The position numbers and the translations under genes are program-made. This document shows positions 50,816 through 62,219 of a DNA stretch of 64,000 nt, one piece after another (positions within the stretch are counted from its first letter, which is position 1; each line of letters opens with the position of its first letter). The notes beneath the pieces are model-generated. The model worked only from the letters and a program-made list of their open reading frames with translations, was not told where the DNA came from and searched no databases. The stretch comes from Alligator mississippiensis (lineage: Eukaryota > Chordata > Crocodylia > Alligatoridae): assembly GCF_030867095.1 (NCBI RefSeq), contig NC_081828.1, positions 220,007,978 through 220,071,977 on the forward strand. The letters are read 5' to 3'.

Positions 50816-51770
50816 TAACCTCTTCCTCCTTCTCCCATGGCATGGGAAGGCCCTGCATACTTGAACTGGGAGAAAAGTTGAATCAGGTATTTCTAATAAA
50901 ATCCTGTTATGTCAAAACGCAACGTTTCACACCTCCAATGCAACGCGCGCAGGTTGGCGAAGAGCTCTGCCTGTTCTCCGGCTAGCTCCCCTGGCAGCCG
51001 GCTGGGGCCCTAGGGTTTCCAGGGTCTGATTTCCTGGCCCCAGGACTTTTACACTCGTTGCTGAGGGTCCAGTTTCCCGGCTTCACACTCAGCTCTTGGC
51101 TTGAGCCGGGGTCTCGGGCTCCCAGGCTCCCTGACACGGGAGCCTCGCCTTCCCGAACACCTGGGCTGACGCCGGGTCTGTCCAGCTTCCAGGCTCCCTG
51201 CTGTGAACCTGGGGGCTTCTCCCACCCCAATTGCATTGAACAGTGACATGCATCTGTCGTGACTCTTCCTATTCCTGCTGTTCTTCGTCTTGTCCAGCAG
51301 GAACCCTTTTCTCTTTTTTTTGTTTTTTTTTCATTTAAGAATTTAGAATTTACCACAAAATTCAAACCTTTGCTGGTTGTACGGGAACCGCCGGCAGCTG
51401 TGACACCGGGTCCTTTTGAGGACTGCAAATGGGCGTATAATGCTGCTTGATGGTGGGATAGCAGCAGCTGCAAAGTCAGGCAGGCATTTCCCCCTTTTGT
51501 GCATGGGTTTTAGTTTACAACCCGAAGCTCCAGTCCTGCATAGACCCCCCTGCACAAAGCCGGCTGCTGGGATAGGTCCTAAATTCAAATGAGGGCTATA
51601 AATAGATAAAAAGGAGAAAAGAAAGACAACGCATAGCAAGAACACCCACCGTGACCTAGCGGAGCATGTATACACCTTGCTGGCTCTTGCATTTGGGTTC
51701 TGTATTGAAGAAAGGTTAAACTCGCTTCTCATATGGGGGGAAGCAAGGGGCATCTAGCTTAAAGCAGAGA
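50816..51770. other. Nothing recognised
   Basis: Includes a T-rich run (51310-51335) and unremarkable short open frames. Confidence 0.4.
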
Positions 51771-51774
51771 TGCA

Positions 51775-52015
51775 GCACGGCAGCACCGGTACCGAAAATG
51801 CCCCCTCCACACCAGGAGAATGGAAAGCGCGGTGGGTTGAGTAGATGCCACGGAAAAGCTCGATGGGATGGGAAGTTTTGTCAAACGAAACATGCCCAAA
51901 CAGAGGCAGTTCGGAGGTGAATGATTCAGAGCCTTGAAAGCAAGAACGAGCATCTTAAACATAATATGCTGTGCCACGGGGACCCGGCGCAGGGAGTCAG
52001 ACCAGGGTGCTGTGA
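51775..52015 (-). mobile_element. Non-CR1 LINE remnant, antisense
   Basis: The minus strand encodes DSLRRVPVAQHIMFKMLVLAFKALN then PPNCL, the same LHWLPV…FKALN signature as the remnant split by the hAT at 43297. Confidence 0.5.
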
Positions 52016-52454
52016 GCAACGTAAGAGAAGGATGCAGGTTTGGTGCCAGCCTCTGACGGGAGCGGGGCAGGCAAGGCGGGAGTGCAGGACTGGGAGGAGA
52101 AAGCAGCAGATACTTCAGCCATAAACACGGCAGCTCAGTGTTGGCTGGGAAGAAGAGGCAGAGTTTTAATTATTGTGCAGGGAAAAAACCAAACAAACCA
52201 GGATTAGTAAGTTCCTGGATATAGAAAATAAATTGTGTCTGAACAAAATCACTGACTTAAAATACACGCATGTCCAGACGCACGTCCTAGATTGTTCTCA
52301 GCTTTGAGAGAAGGCCGTCACGGTACCGCAGCGCGTAGCGAGGGTGGGGCGAGCAGGGCCTGGCCTCTGTATTTCTCTCCCCATTAAGCTGCATCTGCTC
52401 CATCTGCGCTGAGCCCAAGAATGCATGCTTGAGTAAAATATTTGTACCAGAAAA

Positions 52455-52880
52455 ATATCCAGTCTGGATGTGATGACCTCAGTAGGAAGAGAATCTACCA
52501 CTTCCCTTGCTCGTTTTTTCCGGCGGTTAGTCACCCTCCCTGGTAAGAGTCGCACCTTATTTTCAACTTGCATTTGTCTAGCTGCGGCTTTCAGCCGCGG
52601 GTCTGTATTTTTCTCCGCAACGTTAAAGTGCTCTTTAGCATCCCATATTCTCTCTCAGGATCATACTTATTCACTGTAATCAAGTCACCTCTCCAATCTT
52701 CGTTTTCAGAGGCTAAACACTTGTGCCTTGTAAAGCTCTCAATATAAGACAATTTCTTTAGGCCTCTAATTATTCTTGTGACTCTTCTTTCATCCTCTCC
52801 AACTCTTCAACATCCTTTTAAATATAAAGACCCTAGAACAGCAGACACTTTCCCAGTAATTGTATTAGCAGCGCAGCACG
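52455..52880 (-). mobile_element. Old CR1 3' part, antisense
   Basis: CAGTAGGAAGAGAATCTACCACTTCCC, GGTTAGTCACCCTCCCTGGTAAG, AATCAAGTCACCTCTCCAATCTTCG and TGACTCTTCTTTCATCCTCTCC are reverse complements of CR1 3' segments, more diverged than the other copies. Confidence 0.65.
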
Positions 52881-53067
52881 CAGATGTGAAGTCACCGCTC
52901 TGCTGCAAGGCACGATTCCCCAGGCCTGTAAATAAGTCAGGGCAAGGAGGAAGGCAGGGTGTCACTGTTCACCCCCAGTAAATTCCTCCCCCCCTTAGAA
53001 ATAACATGTAATCCAGGTTTTTCTAGTCTAGCTTCTTAGTCTGATTCTCCTCAGATGAGTGTCTCGG

Positions 53068-53262
53068 TGGCCGTGTCTACATGAGACATTTTACTGCACA
53101 GCACACTAATCTGTTGCACAGTAAAGCATCACAGCCCACACATGCAGGTGCATACTGCACAGTAAATTAGTCTACTGCGCAGTAAATGTACTACCTGCTT
53201 TTGCATCTACATTTATTGCACAGTAAAGCTAAATGGCATTAATTGCACGTGTAGATGTGCCC
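53068..53262. mobile_element. Palindromic MITE, copy 2
   Basis: The ends GGCCGTGTCTACATGAGACA and (inverted) GGGCACATCTACACGTGCAA match each other. The interior is built from ACTGCRCAGTA palindromes. Confidence 0.75.
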
Positions 53263-53582
53263 AGTGTTAGGGCCGCAGAATAGTAGTCAAGGTCACAATC
53301 CCGGTAGCTAGCGAGTACAGGTAGGGTGTGTGTGTGTCACTGACTGTTTCAGGCAAGTGAGGTGTAGAGATGGCATTACTTTGCTGCTCTAATAAAAGGT
53401 GTGTAATCCTATTAAGAAAGCGTCTGCAGAAGCCTGCAGCGTGCAGAGCTACAAAGAGTGGTTTTATTCTGGAGTTGCTGTGAACAAACCCTGCCTCCCT
53501 TTTTAGAGGAAAAAGGGGAAGGAGAATGTAGTAATACCTGCAATACACGCAGGGTTTGAAATACCAGCCTCTTTTAATAAAC

Positions 53583-53892
53583 CCGTGGTTCTCAACCTTT
53601 TTAGATGCAAGGCGCCGCTCACTAGACTTGGAAAATGCCAGCTCTGAGTTTTCATTTGATTTTTAGTCTCCAGAAAAATACCAGAGCAATTCTTCTTTTG
53701 CAAAGAGCACAGACAGACAGCCCACAGCTGGGCAGGGTGGTTTTAACACTCTGGATTCATTCCTATTTGAAATCTCTGCATTTATCGTGTGAATCATGCT
53801 CGCACACCTAGCACCGCGTAGCACCCTGCAACACCCCCGAAGGGATCGCAAGGTGCCCCAGGAGGCCACAACGCCCTGGCTGAGAGTCGCTG
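53583..53892. mobile_element. hAT-type MITE, 310 bp
   Basis: The termini CCGTGGTTCTCAACC and (inverted) CAGCGACTCTCAGCC resemble the CAGTGGTTCTCAACC ends of hAT elements. The flanks TAATAAAC (53575-53582) and TAACAAAC (53893-53900) are an 8-bp duplication with one change. Confidence 0.7.
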
Positions 53893-53900
53893 TAACAAAC

Positions 53901-54879
53901 ATGAGACTCTACTTGACTTGTGACTTACACTATGTAGGTACAAGGGCGGTTGTCTCTGCCTACGCACTTTTCTCTGTCAAGTCTTTGTTCTAGGTCATGT
54001 TTCCCCCATGCAAAACTCTCTGATGCTTTTGTTCCAGCTCCAAAGCTCCTGAGATGAAGGGCGTCTGAACAGGGCGCGTCCAGCATGCTCCTTCCCCTGC
54101 CAGACCCTCCGTGGCAGGCACCGTCCTTGGCTCCTAGGTGTCAGAGGATACATCCCTGACGGGTCTGTTTAACAGCTACTCATGGCCCCCCCCATGCATT
54201 TGTCCGATCCCTTTCTGAACCTGTGACATGCACACATCTGCATCAAGTTACAAAACCCGAGCCAGCCAGGCACTCATGATGGGGGAGGGTTAGACAGAGG
54301 AGGAAGAGGAGGGAGCTTCTAGGTTTTAGCCTGAACAGGGGTGGTTACTTTAGGACACTCGTCCAAAAAGCTGGGGGGTCTAGGGTCAGCCTCAAAAGGT
54401 CGGCCAGAGAGGGGACTGACCAGTGCCTAACCAGCGGCACAGTGGCTCCAGCACTGTGCTGGGAAATGATGGGCACCCAGGAGCCAGGTATTTGGCTTCC
54501 TGGGTGAGCATCTTACCCACTCAGCTACTAAGGCTATAACATGGGAAGAGCCTCCAGTCCTCACCCCTGTTCTTCTGGGACTGATGCTTAGGTGTGCACA
54601 CGTGTGCTGTGTATGCACCAGGCCAGTGTGTAGCCCTACTTCACATGCATCTTTACACATCATATGGACAGGGCCAAACACGACTCGAAACCTGGCACTT
54701 AGGTCGGCAGAGGGGAGCAGAGTTTCACCCCTGGTGGAAGAGGGGCTGAGATAGCTCTCGGAGTGGGCACACCTGTGATTTGTCCATCTCCTAAAGAGAC
54801 GCTACCACACTCAGTGCAAAACTACTACAAGGCAGAGAGATAACTGGCTCGATAGCCGCAAGCAAAAGTAATTATTAAT
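53901..54879. other. Nothing recognised
   Basis: Unique-looking sequence. Around 54415-54535 GACTGACCAGTGCCTAACC and CTGGGTGAGCATCTTACCCACTCAGCTACTAAGGC resemble a tRNA-like SINE body, but I cannot define its ends. Confidence 0.3.
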
Positions 54880-56335
54880 AGATCCATGGCAGGAGGTTTT
54901 GAGTGGAGTCCCACGCGGCCTGTCCTGAACCCGGTGCTGCTCAACATGTTTATTAATGATGTGGATGCTGGCACAGAGAGCTGCTTGAGCCAGTTTGCAG
55001 ACAACATGGGACTGGGAAGGATTGTGAACACATTGGAGGATGCGAGCGCAATTCAGAAGGATCTTGACGGATTGGAAAGCTGGGCTAAAGCTAACAGGAT
55101 GAAGTTCAACGTGGACAAATGCAAGGTGCTGCTCTTCTGGAGGAGTAATCCAAAACACAGATGAAAAATGGGAGACACCTGTCTGGATGGGAGCTCTGTG
55201 GAAAAGGAGCTGGGAGTCTTGGTAGAGCACAGACTCAATAGGCGTCTGCATGCGGTGCAGCCGCACAAAAGGCCAAGGCGATTTTGGGCTGCATCAATAG
55301 AAGCATCAGGTGCAAGACACGGGAGGTGATGGCGCCTCTCTGCTCGGCACTGCTCAGGCCGCCTCTTCTGGGCTCCACTTTCTAAAAAGGACGTGGAGAA
55401 GATTGAGTGAGTCCAGAGGCAGTGACAAAGATGATGAAGGGCTTGGGAGAGAGGTCGCGTGAGGAAAGGCTGAAGGAGCTGGACAGGTTCAGCTGGTGGG
55501 AAAGGCACTTCAACAGGCACATGAGAGCAGTCTGCAAATACCAGAAGAGCTGCCATAGAGAAGAGGGAAAGCAGCTTTTCTCTCCCGCTGCAGAGAGGAG
55601 GATGCACATCAATGGCTTGAAGTTTCAGCAAAGTACGTTTAGACTGGCTATCCAGAAAAACTTCTTCACTGAGAGACCAGAGGGCAGTGAAACAGATGCC
55701 TAGGGAAGGTGTGGACTCCCCATCACTGGAGGTGCCAAGGAGAGGTTGACAGCCACTGGTCGGGGATGTCTGTGTTGTACCGTGGGCATTTCCTATGCTG
55801 CTGGGCTTGGCTGGTTGCTCCCCACTCCCCCTTTGTTTGCTGTGTGTCAGGATGTTTTTAAGCCTCCCCAGAAGCTACAGCCAAGGCTGAGACTTCGAGT
55901 GGGCTGTGCCAGGGCTCTTGCTAGGAGGAAAGCCGGAGGATCCGGGCTAGACGGCCATGCCCCTCCGCTCAGGGTCAGACTGGTGCTGTGCTGGGGCAGG
56001 CAGGGATTTTACCCCATGGTCCGATTGATATGCACCAGGTTGGTGGGGGGGTTGCTTTCCTTGGTAGCGGGAGGGCCTGGCCCACAACCTGGGATCTCTT
56101 GAGCATTTATTGACAACACTTCGTAGACGCTGGACGTTGGCTGCCGCGGCTGCACTGCTTTACCGGGGCAGGTTCAGGTGTGACGTCTGTGTTGTGTCAG
56201 GGTTATCGATAGTCTTATGCAGGATTTAGGTTATGGTTTGTATGGGATGGTTGGGACAGGGATGATCCTACCTCAGGCTGGGGGCTGGAGTAGATGACCT
56301 CTGCAGGGCCCTTCCAGCCCCACTTCTCCATACCT
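54880..56335 (+). mobile_element. CR1 LINE 3' half with long 3' UTR
   Basis: The reverse transcriptase remnant (NPVLLNMFINDVDAGTESCL, FADNMG in place of FADD, KCKVLLFWRSN) opens at 54886. CR1 C-terminal sequence follows, then a long 3' UTR with GTGGACTCCCCATCACTGGAGG, ACCCCATGGTCCGATTGATATG and GGGGGCTGGAGTAGATGACC, ending near 56335. The FADD active site is mutated. Confidence 0.85.
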
Positions 56336-56339
56336 CTAG

Positions 56340-57765
56340 TGCTGCACAAAAATATTACATATATTTCCACACCTTTGACCTATGCCAAATCTTCTTTTCC
56401 AGCCCCTATAAATTATAAATCCTTTATCTTGAAAATATCTCCATAACTTGATTATTTGATTTACCATATAACAATTTTGCTGATTTTATTTCCATTAGTT
56501 TGTTGGCATTATTGAGCACATGAGTAATAAATATTATATTTATTTTGTCGTGTGGCTTCCTTCTCAGGTGCCACAACTGCTGCTTTGGTGTTCTTACCAA
56601 CTGAAAGATTCAGGTACTATTTAGAAATCTTTGCAAAAATTATTAAGTTTGCTGTGATAAATGAGTTGCCTCCCTGAGGAGGAGATCAAGACATCATAAA
56701 TTTCAAGGACTTAATATTAATCTGAACAATTCTCCAGGGGATTTTCATCCACCTGCTTAAGTTCACTGCAGGACAAAGTTGAAGACTGCTGTGAAAACCA
56801 TTCAATTCAGCATTAAATAATGGATGTGATGAAGTCGAGGGTTTGTTAAAAATGGTCAGAAAAATGGGGATGTCATAGAAACCCAGAGAAGTAGGGCTGG
56901 AAGGGATCTTTAGAGGTCGCCTAGTCCAACCCCTGCCTGAGGCAGGATCAGCCCTAATTTCATGTTTCTTTGCCTGCAGCTGACACTGTGAGGGATGCTG
57001 TGCAAGAGTGCAAAGGAGCCATATAAATTTTTTCCAAAAGAAATGAAATGGGAAATACCTTAGTGTGTCAGAAGAACTTGGCAGGGGAAGATGATATTTT
57101 CTCATATGGGAACTCCCTTGCATTTTTTCCCTCAGGCATGAAGTGAGCATCACATATAAAGGCCAGCACCTGGAAAGACTCATGGAAAGAATATGTGCAG
57201 GGACTTGAAAATCTTGAAAATAACCTCTATGGTCAGGGAGAGATTCGAAGTCTGTATTTTGTCATGGCTATGGTCTGTCCATTGAAACTAGAGGGCTGTT
57301 GGAGGCACAGAATAATCTAACTTTGTTCTTCAAAATCATTTCTCATAAACTCGGCTAAGAAGTTTGTGCTCCTGCGAACAATTAACGTCAAAGGAACTAA
57401 TTAGTGTACTTCGCTAGAAGTGTCATGTTGATTCCTGCTGCCTGTGAAGAATTTCAGCCAGAGAGGCAGGTTTGAAGATTTCCTCTAAATACCCTGCTCT
57501 GAAGGATGCCTGTGATGAAGCATCAACGTTGATACGTGCCACCAAAAGAACCAGAGTACTGCTCCAAAACTTTCAAGTTTCTAGTCGCTGAGCCGTTAAA
57601 CTGGGCTTCCCAAGTGTAAAGGGGCAACTGTGGTCTCAGCCAACACGAACTGATCCATGAAACCAGCGGCTAATTGCAAAATGGGCTTTTGAAAATAACT
57701 CCAGGTTGTATAAAAGCTCGTCAGCATCTCTTCCACCACATCTCCAGACTTCCTCAAACTATAGT
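56340..57765. other. AT-rich region, only a short CR1 tail recognised
   Basis: AT-rich sequence with no gene. A reverse-complement CR1 terminus (GTCATAGAAACCCAGAGAAG… GTCCAACCCCTGCCTGAGGCAGG) lies at 56873-56965. Confidence 0.5.
56873..56965 (-). mobile_element. CR1 3' tail, antisense
   Basis: GGGCTGGAAGGGATCTTTAGAGG and CCAACCCCTGCCTGAGGCAGGATCAGC are the last 90 bp of CR1 in reverse complement. Confidence 0.85.
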
Positions 57766-57774
57766 TTGAAGCAT

Positions 57775-57894
57775 TGGTGACGTGTACGTGGTGCACGAGG
57801 GCACTTGCCACCCCCCCTCCGCCAATGCCGCCGCGACTGCCTGCGGGCGATCGCCATGCTCCCCCAGCCTCCAGGGGCACGCGGCGTTCATGGC
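57775..57894. mobile_element. 120-bp GC-rich insertion with 9-bp flanking repeat
   Basis: TTGAAGCAT occurs immediately on both sides (57766-57774 and 57895-57903). The insert is strongly GC-rich in an AT-rich setting and begins TGGTGACGTGTACGTGGTGC, similar to ATTGGCGATGTGTAGGGGGTGC at 63471. No clear inverted termini, so the class is unknown. Confidence 0.5.
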
Positions 57895-58449
57895 TTGAAG
57901 CATCGGCCATAGGTTATGAGACTGCATTTGCTTGTTTGGAAAGAATTGTGTTGCACCAAAGGTTGAGTTTGACCCATAAAAGACAGGTAAACCCCAGTTT
58001 CCTGTCATTTGTCTTCAAAACTAGGTCTGGATGTTTTTGTAGAAGAATTCAGAGGTCATTATCCAAGAAAATTTCACCTCTGATTTCATGAATAGCTCTT
58101 ATAATCCACAGCATGTTCATGATAAGATCTGTATTTTTATGTTTCTAGCTCTTTGAATGCTTGAATATTGGTTACGCTGCACAATCACATAAATATGTAT
58201 TTTATCTTTTTTCAATTCCAAAACTAAAGTGGAACAAGGCTTCTGACCAAGACTGCCTTTTTCCCGAATGACATACACTTCTGTTGGCAACCACAGCTCT
58301 CCCTCTTTTCGGGCAGTGTGCTGCCCCATGTTGATACTTCAGCTATGGGATAGTGACTCTCCTGGATCCTAAATACCCAAGGATCACATTAGTGCTGTTG
58401 ACTACAGCATCACATGGGGAGCTTATGTTCATTTCCTTGTCGTTTATGA

Positions 58450-58725
58450 GCATTAGCCTAATTTAATGCACATTAAGAGTGCGTGTCTATGTGATTAATT
58501 AAAGAGCATTAACACACGTGTAAACATGATCCAGCACTAATTTTAGTACCAGGTCTGTCCAGCCATTAGGGGCACATGGCCAAGCTGCAAGGACCTGGCA
58601 CTAACTTTAGTGCCAAGTCTTTGCACGTGTAGACACCTGCCAAAAATCACTTAATGTGCATTAGCTTAATGTGCATTAAATTTAGTCACATTTAAATGTT
58701 TGTGTGGACGCACCCACTGACTCTT
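58450..58725. mobile_element. Palindromic MITE, copy 3 (or relative)
   Basis: AATGCACATTAAGAGTGCGTGTCTATGTG at the left and TTAATGTGCATTAAATTTAG…GTGTGGACGCACCCAC at the right form an inverted pair, with internal GGCACTAACTTTAGTGCC palindromes. More diverged than the copies at 37487 and 53068. Confidence 0.6.
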
Positions 58726-58984
58726 AGATCCTTTCCACATTCACTGCCTTCCATGACGCAGCCTCCTCACCCCATCCCCATGCATGTACGAATGGTCTGC
58801 CATCTTTGTGCCTAAATATAATGTTTCATTTGGCGCGATTAAAACCTAGTTTCTTTGAATGAGCCCAGATCACTAAGGAAGGTCACTCTGTGCAACTGGC
58901 TTGCCCTGTCCTCATGATTTGTATTCTGCCCATTTTTTCGTTATCCTAAAATTTTATCACTGATTTTATATTTGCTTCCAGACA

Positions 58985-59225
58985 ACCAATTAATAAGGCA
59001 TTCAAGCCAGTCCCAGTCCCTGCAGTACTTCACTACAAACTACACTGCTCGCTGATTCCTTATTGACAACAATTCCTTGAGATCTGTCACTCAGCTATTT
59101 CTTAATCCATTTTTGTGTAGGCTTTACTGGTATTGAACATAACTGTTTTTTAAATCAGCATGCCATGCCGTACTGTCAGCTATGAAATCTATGAAACTGC
59201 TTTTCACATCTAATCATCAAGCTGG
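58985..59225 (-). mobile_element. Old LINE remnant, antisense
   Basis: CCAATTAATAAGGCATTCAAGCC, CCCTGCAGTACTTCACTAC and TTGAGATCTGTCACTCAGC resemble the reverse complement of a decayed CR1/L3 reverse transcriptase region, as at 36360. Confidence 0.4.
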
Positions 59226-59524
59226 GTAGAAATTGATGATAAAAAAATTGATTTTTTTTTTCATTTAAATGGGATTTTTAATTTAAATGAAATATATTTT
59301 TCCATTTAAAAACAAACCTATTAAATCGAATGTGACAACTTCTATACAACATCTAAACTTACTATACTTAGGAAAATAATTTAACTTAAAAAATATTAGA
59401 ATAGAACATGCCTATTGCTGAAGTTTTATGGGGAGTCAGTCTGCTACACTGGGGAAAATCCTTAGTTTCATATGTGGAACCTGTGTTGAAGTGGAGGGCA
59501 GTACAGCAGTGCAGGGACGGCAAT

Positions 59525-62205
59525 ACAGCATAGATTTATAGATGCTCAGGTCGGAGACCTCAATAAATCATCGAGTTTGACCCCCTGCCCAGGGCAGGAA
59601 AGAGCGCTGGGGTCAGATGACCCCAGCCAGATGTCCATCCAGCCTTCTCTTGAAGACCCCCAGGGTAGGGGAGAGCACCGCCTCCCTTGGAACCCAGTCC
59701 AAATTTTGGCCACCCTCACTGTGAAAACATTTTTTCCTGATATCCAGCCTAAATCTGCTCTCTGTCAGTTTGTGACCATTGTTCCTTGTTACCCCAGAGG
59801 TGCCCTGGTGAACAGAGCGTCTCCGATCCCTTGCTGCATCCCCCTCATGAATTTGTAGGCAGCCTCAAGATCCCCTCCCTGCCTTCTCTTGCGGAGGCTG
59901 AAGGGATCCAGGTCCCTCAGTCTCTCCTCTTAGGGCTTGTCCTGTAAGCCCCTGACCATGCAAGTGGCCTCCTCTGGACCCTCTCACGTCTATCGACATC
60001 CTTCTTGAAGTGCGGTGCCCAAAACTGGACGCGTACTCCACCTGCGGTCTGACCAATGCTGCATCGAGGGGGAGGATCACCTCTTTGGATCTATTTGTCA
60101 CGCATCTGCTGATGGATGATAAAGTGTGGTTAGCTTTGCTGATGATTTCATCACACTGATGACTCGTGTTCATCCTGGAATCCACGATGACTCCGAGATC
60201 CCATTCCACTGCCGTGCTGCTGAGAGGGTCATTTCCCAGCCAGGAGATGTGCTGGATATTTTTGCACCCTAGGTGCAGCAGTCTGCACGTGTCCTTGTTG
60301 TGCTGCATCCTATTGTGTCCTGCTTACTTCTCTACCCTGTCCAGGTCTGCCTGCAATGTTCCCTGCCCTCCGGAGTGTGCACTTCAGCCCACGATTTAGT
60401 ATCATCCGCAAACTTGGACAGAGCACACGTCACACCCACATCCAAGTCGCTGATGAAGACATTGAAGAGTATCGGTCCAAGGAGCGAGCCCTGCGGGACC
60501 CCACTGCCCATGTCCTTCCAGGTCGATACCGACCCATCTCCTACCACTGTCTGGGTGTGACCGCTAAGACAATTCACCACGCACCAGACCATGTAAACAT
60601 CTATATCATAGCTTCTTAATATATTTATGAGAATGGGATGAGATACTGTATCAAAGGCCATGCTAAAGTCCAAGAAAACGACATCCAGCTCTACTCCTGC
60701 ATCTAAGTGTTTTGTGACCCTGTCATAAAACAAAACCAGACTGGTCAGGCATGATCTACCTGCTACGAATCCATGCTGCTTTCCCAGCTGCATTATTTTT
60801 TCCCGCTGTACTCCCACAAATATGATCCTTCACAATCTTTTCAAAGACCTTTCCAAGGATGGAGGTGAGACTGACTGGCCTGTAATTACTCAGATCCTCC
60901 TTCCTCCCCATCTTGAAAATAGGGTCACATTGGCCCTTTTCCAGTCCTCCAGGACCTGACCCGAGCACCACGAGCGCTCAAACAGCCGTGCCTGTGGTTC
61001 TGCTACGACACCGGCCAGTTCCTTCAGTGCCCTCGGATGCAGCTCTCCCGGGCCTGCCAACCTGAACACGTCCAGTCCATCCAAGTGGATAACTGTTCCT
61101 CGTGGACTCCCTTTCTAAGGGGGCATGGCCTCTTAGTGCCTGACCGACCAATATCCTGAGTTTGTGAAAGTTAGCCTTCCCAAAGTTGAGGATTTCTGTT
61201 TTGCAGAGGGATTTGCCTGCCTTGCGTTGGACAGAGAAAGTGATCAGTTCATGGTCACGGTCACCAAGCTTCCCCTTGATCCTCAGATCGCTCACCAGAT
61301 CATCCCCTTTGGCCAGAACCAGATCCAGCAGTGCCTCTCCCCTAGCTGGCCCGTAGACCTCTTGCATTAGATACAGTCATCAATGCAAGCAAGAAATCTA
61401 TGCAACCAGTTGGGTTTGGCCATGTGTTCTTCCCACAAGATGTCAGGGAAGTTGAAGTCCCCCACGACGATCATGCATCGGGACCATGCAGCCTCAGACA
61501 GTTTCCTACTGAATTTGCAGTCCAGTTAGTCTTCTTGTTGGGGAGGTCTATAATAGACTCCTATGAGTATATCTCCTTCCCCATGTTCTCCCCATATTTT
61601 AACCCAGAGGGTCTCAAGATGCCCTTCGTGGTTCGTGAACTCAGTTTGAAGAGAAAGGGAACTGCTCCTTGACGTAGCGAGCTACACCCCCACCCCTCTT
61701 CCTAACATGGCCCCTCCTGTACAAGGTATAGCCTTCTGTACCAACAGACCAGTTATAGGTGGAGTCCCACCAGGTCTCCGTTATCCCTACATCACACAAG
61801 AGAAGGGCCAGGGCCTCTTGCTTTTTCCCCAAGCTCCTGGAGTTTGTGTACAGGTAATTGAGTCTACTGTGGGAAACCCTAAGTTTCCTTATGTGATGAG
61901 ATGTGACCTTTCCCTGGGCTGTCGTCGGAGTGGGTTCCCTTGGGCTACCTAAGCTGTTACTACTGTGGTTGACATGACCTGGGCTAGAACTGTTAATTGA
62001 CCGCCCATCCCCAGCGATCTTAGTTTAAAGCCCTGTCGAGGAGGTCAGCCATCCTGGGCAAGAAGAGCTTCTTCCCTTTCTGGGTGAGGTGGAGGCCATC
62101 CCTTCCCAACAACCCACAACCTCGCTCACTGAAGTGCGGACTGTGGTCGAAGAAGACGAACCCCGAGCAATGGCACCATCGCCGGAGTCTTCTGTTCACC
62201 TGTTC
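59525..62205 (-). mobile_element. CR1 LINE, long degraded copy, antisense
   Basis: The 3' end is at the left (CATAGATTTATAGATGCTCAGGTCGGAGACC). Minus-strand blocks: endonuclease CDVGITETWWDSTYNW (61832 region) and GDRDH (61270 region; the catalytic SDH serine is changed to R), then NYRPVSLTSILGKVFEKI, DVVFLDFSMAFDTVSHPILI, FADDTKSWAEVH and C-terminal sequence CDEIISKANHTLSSISRC. Several frameshifts and stops interrupt it. It is the same subfamily as the 40118 copy but extends further 5', into the N-terminal part of the endonuclease. Confidence 0.9.
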
Positions 62206-62219
62206 ACCTATCCACTTCT

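Noticed and set aside
54415..54560. Possible tRNA gene or tRNA-derived SINE
   Set aside because: Fragments resemble a SINE body, but I could not fold a cloverleaf or define A and B boxes with proper spacing.
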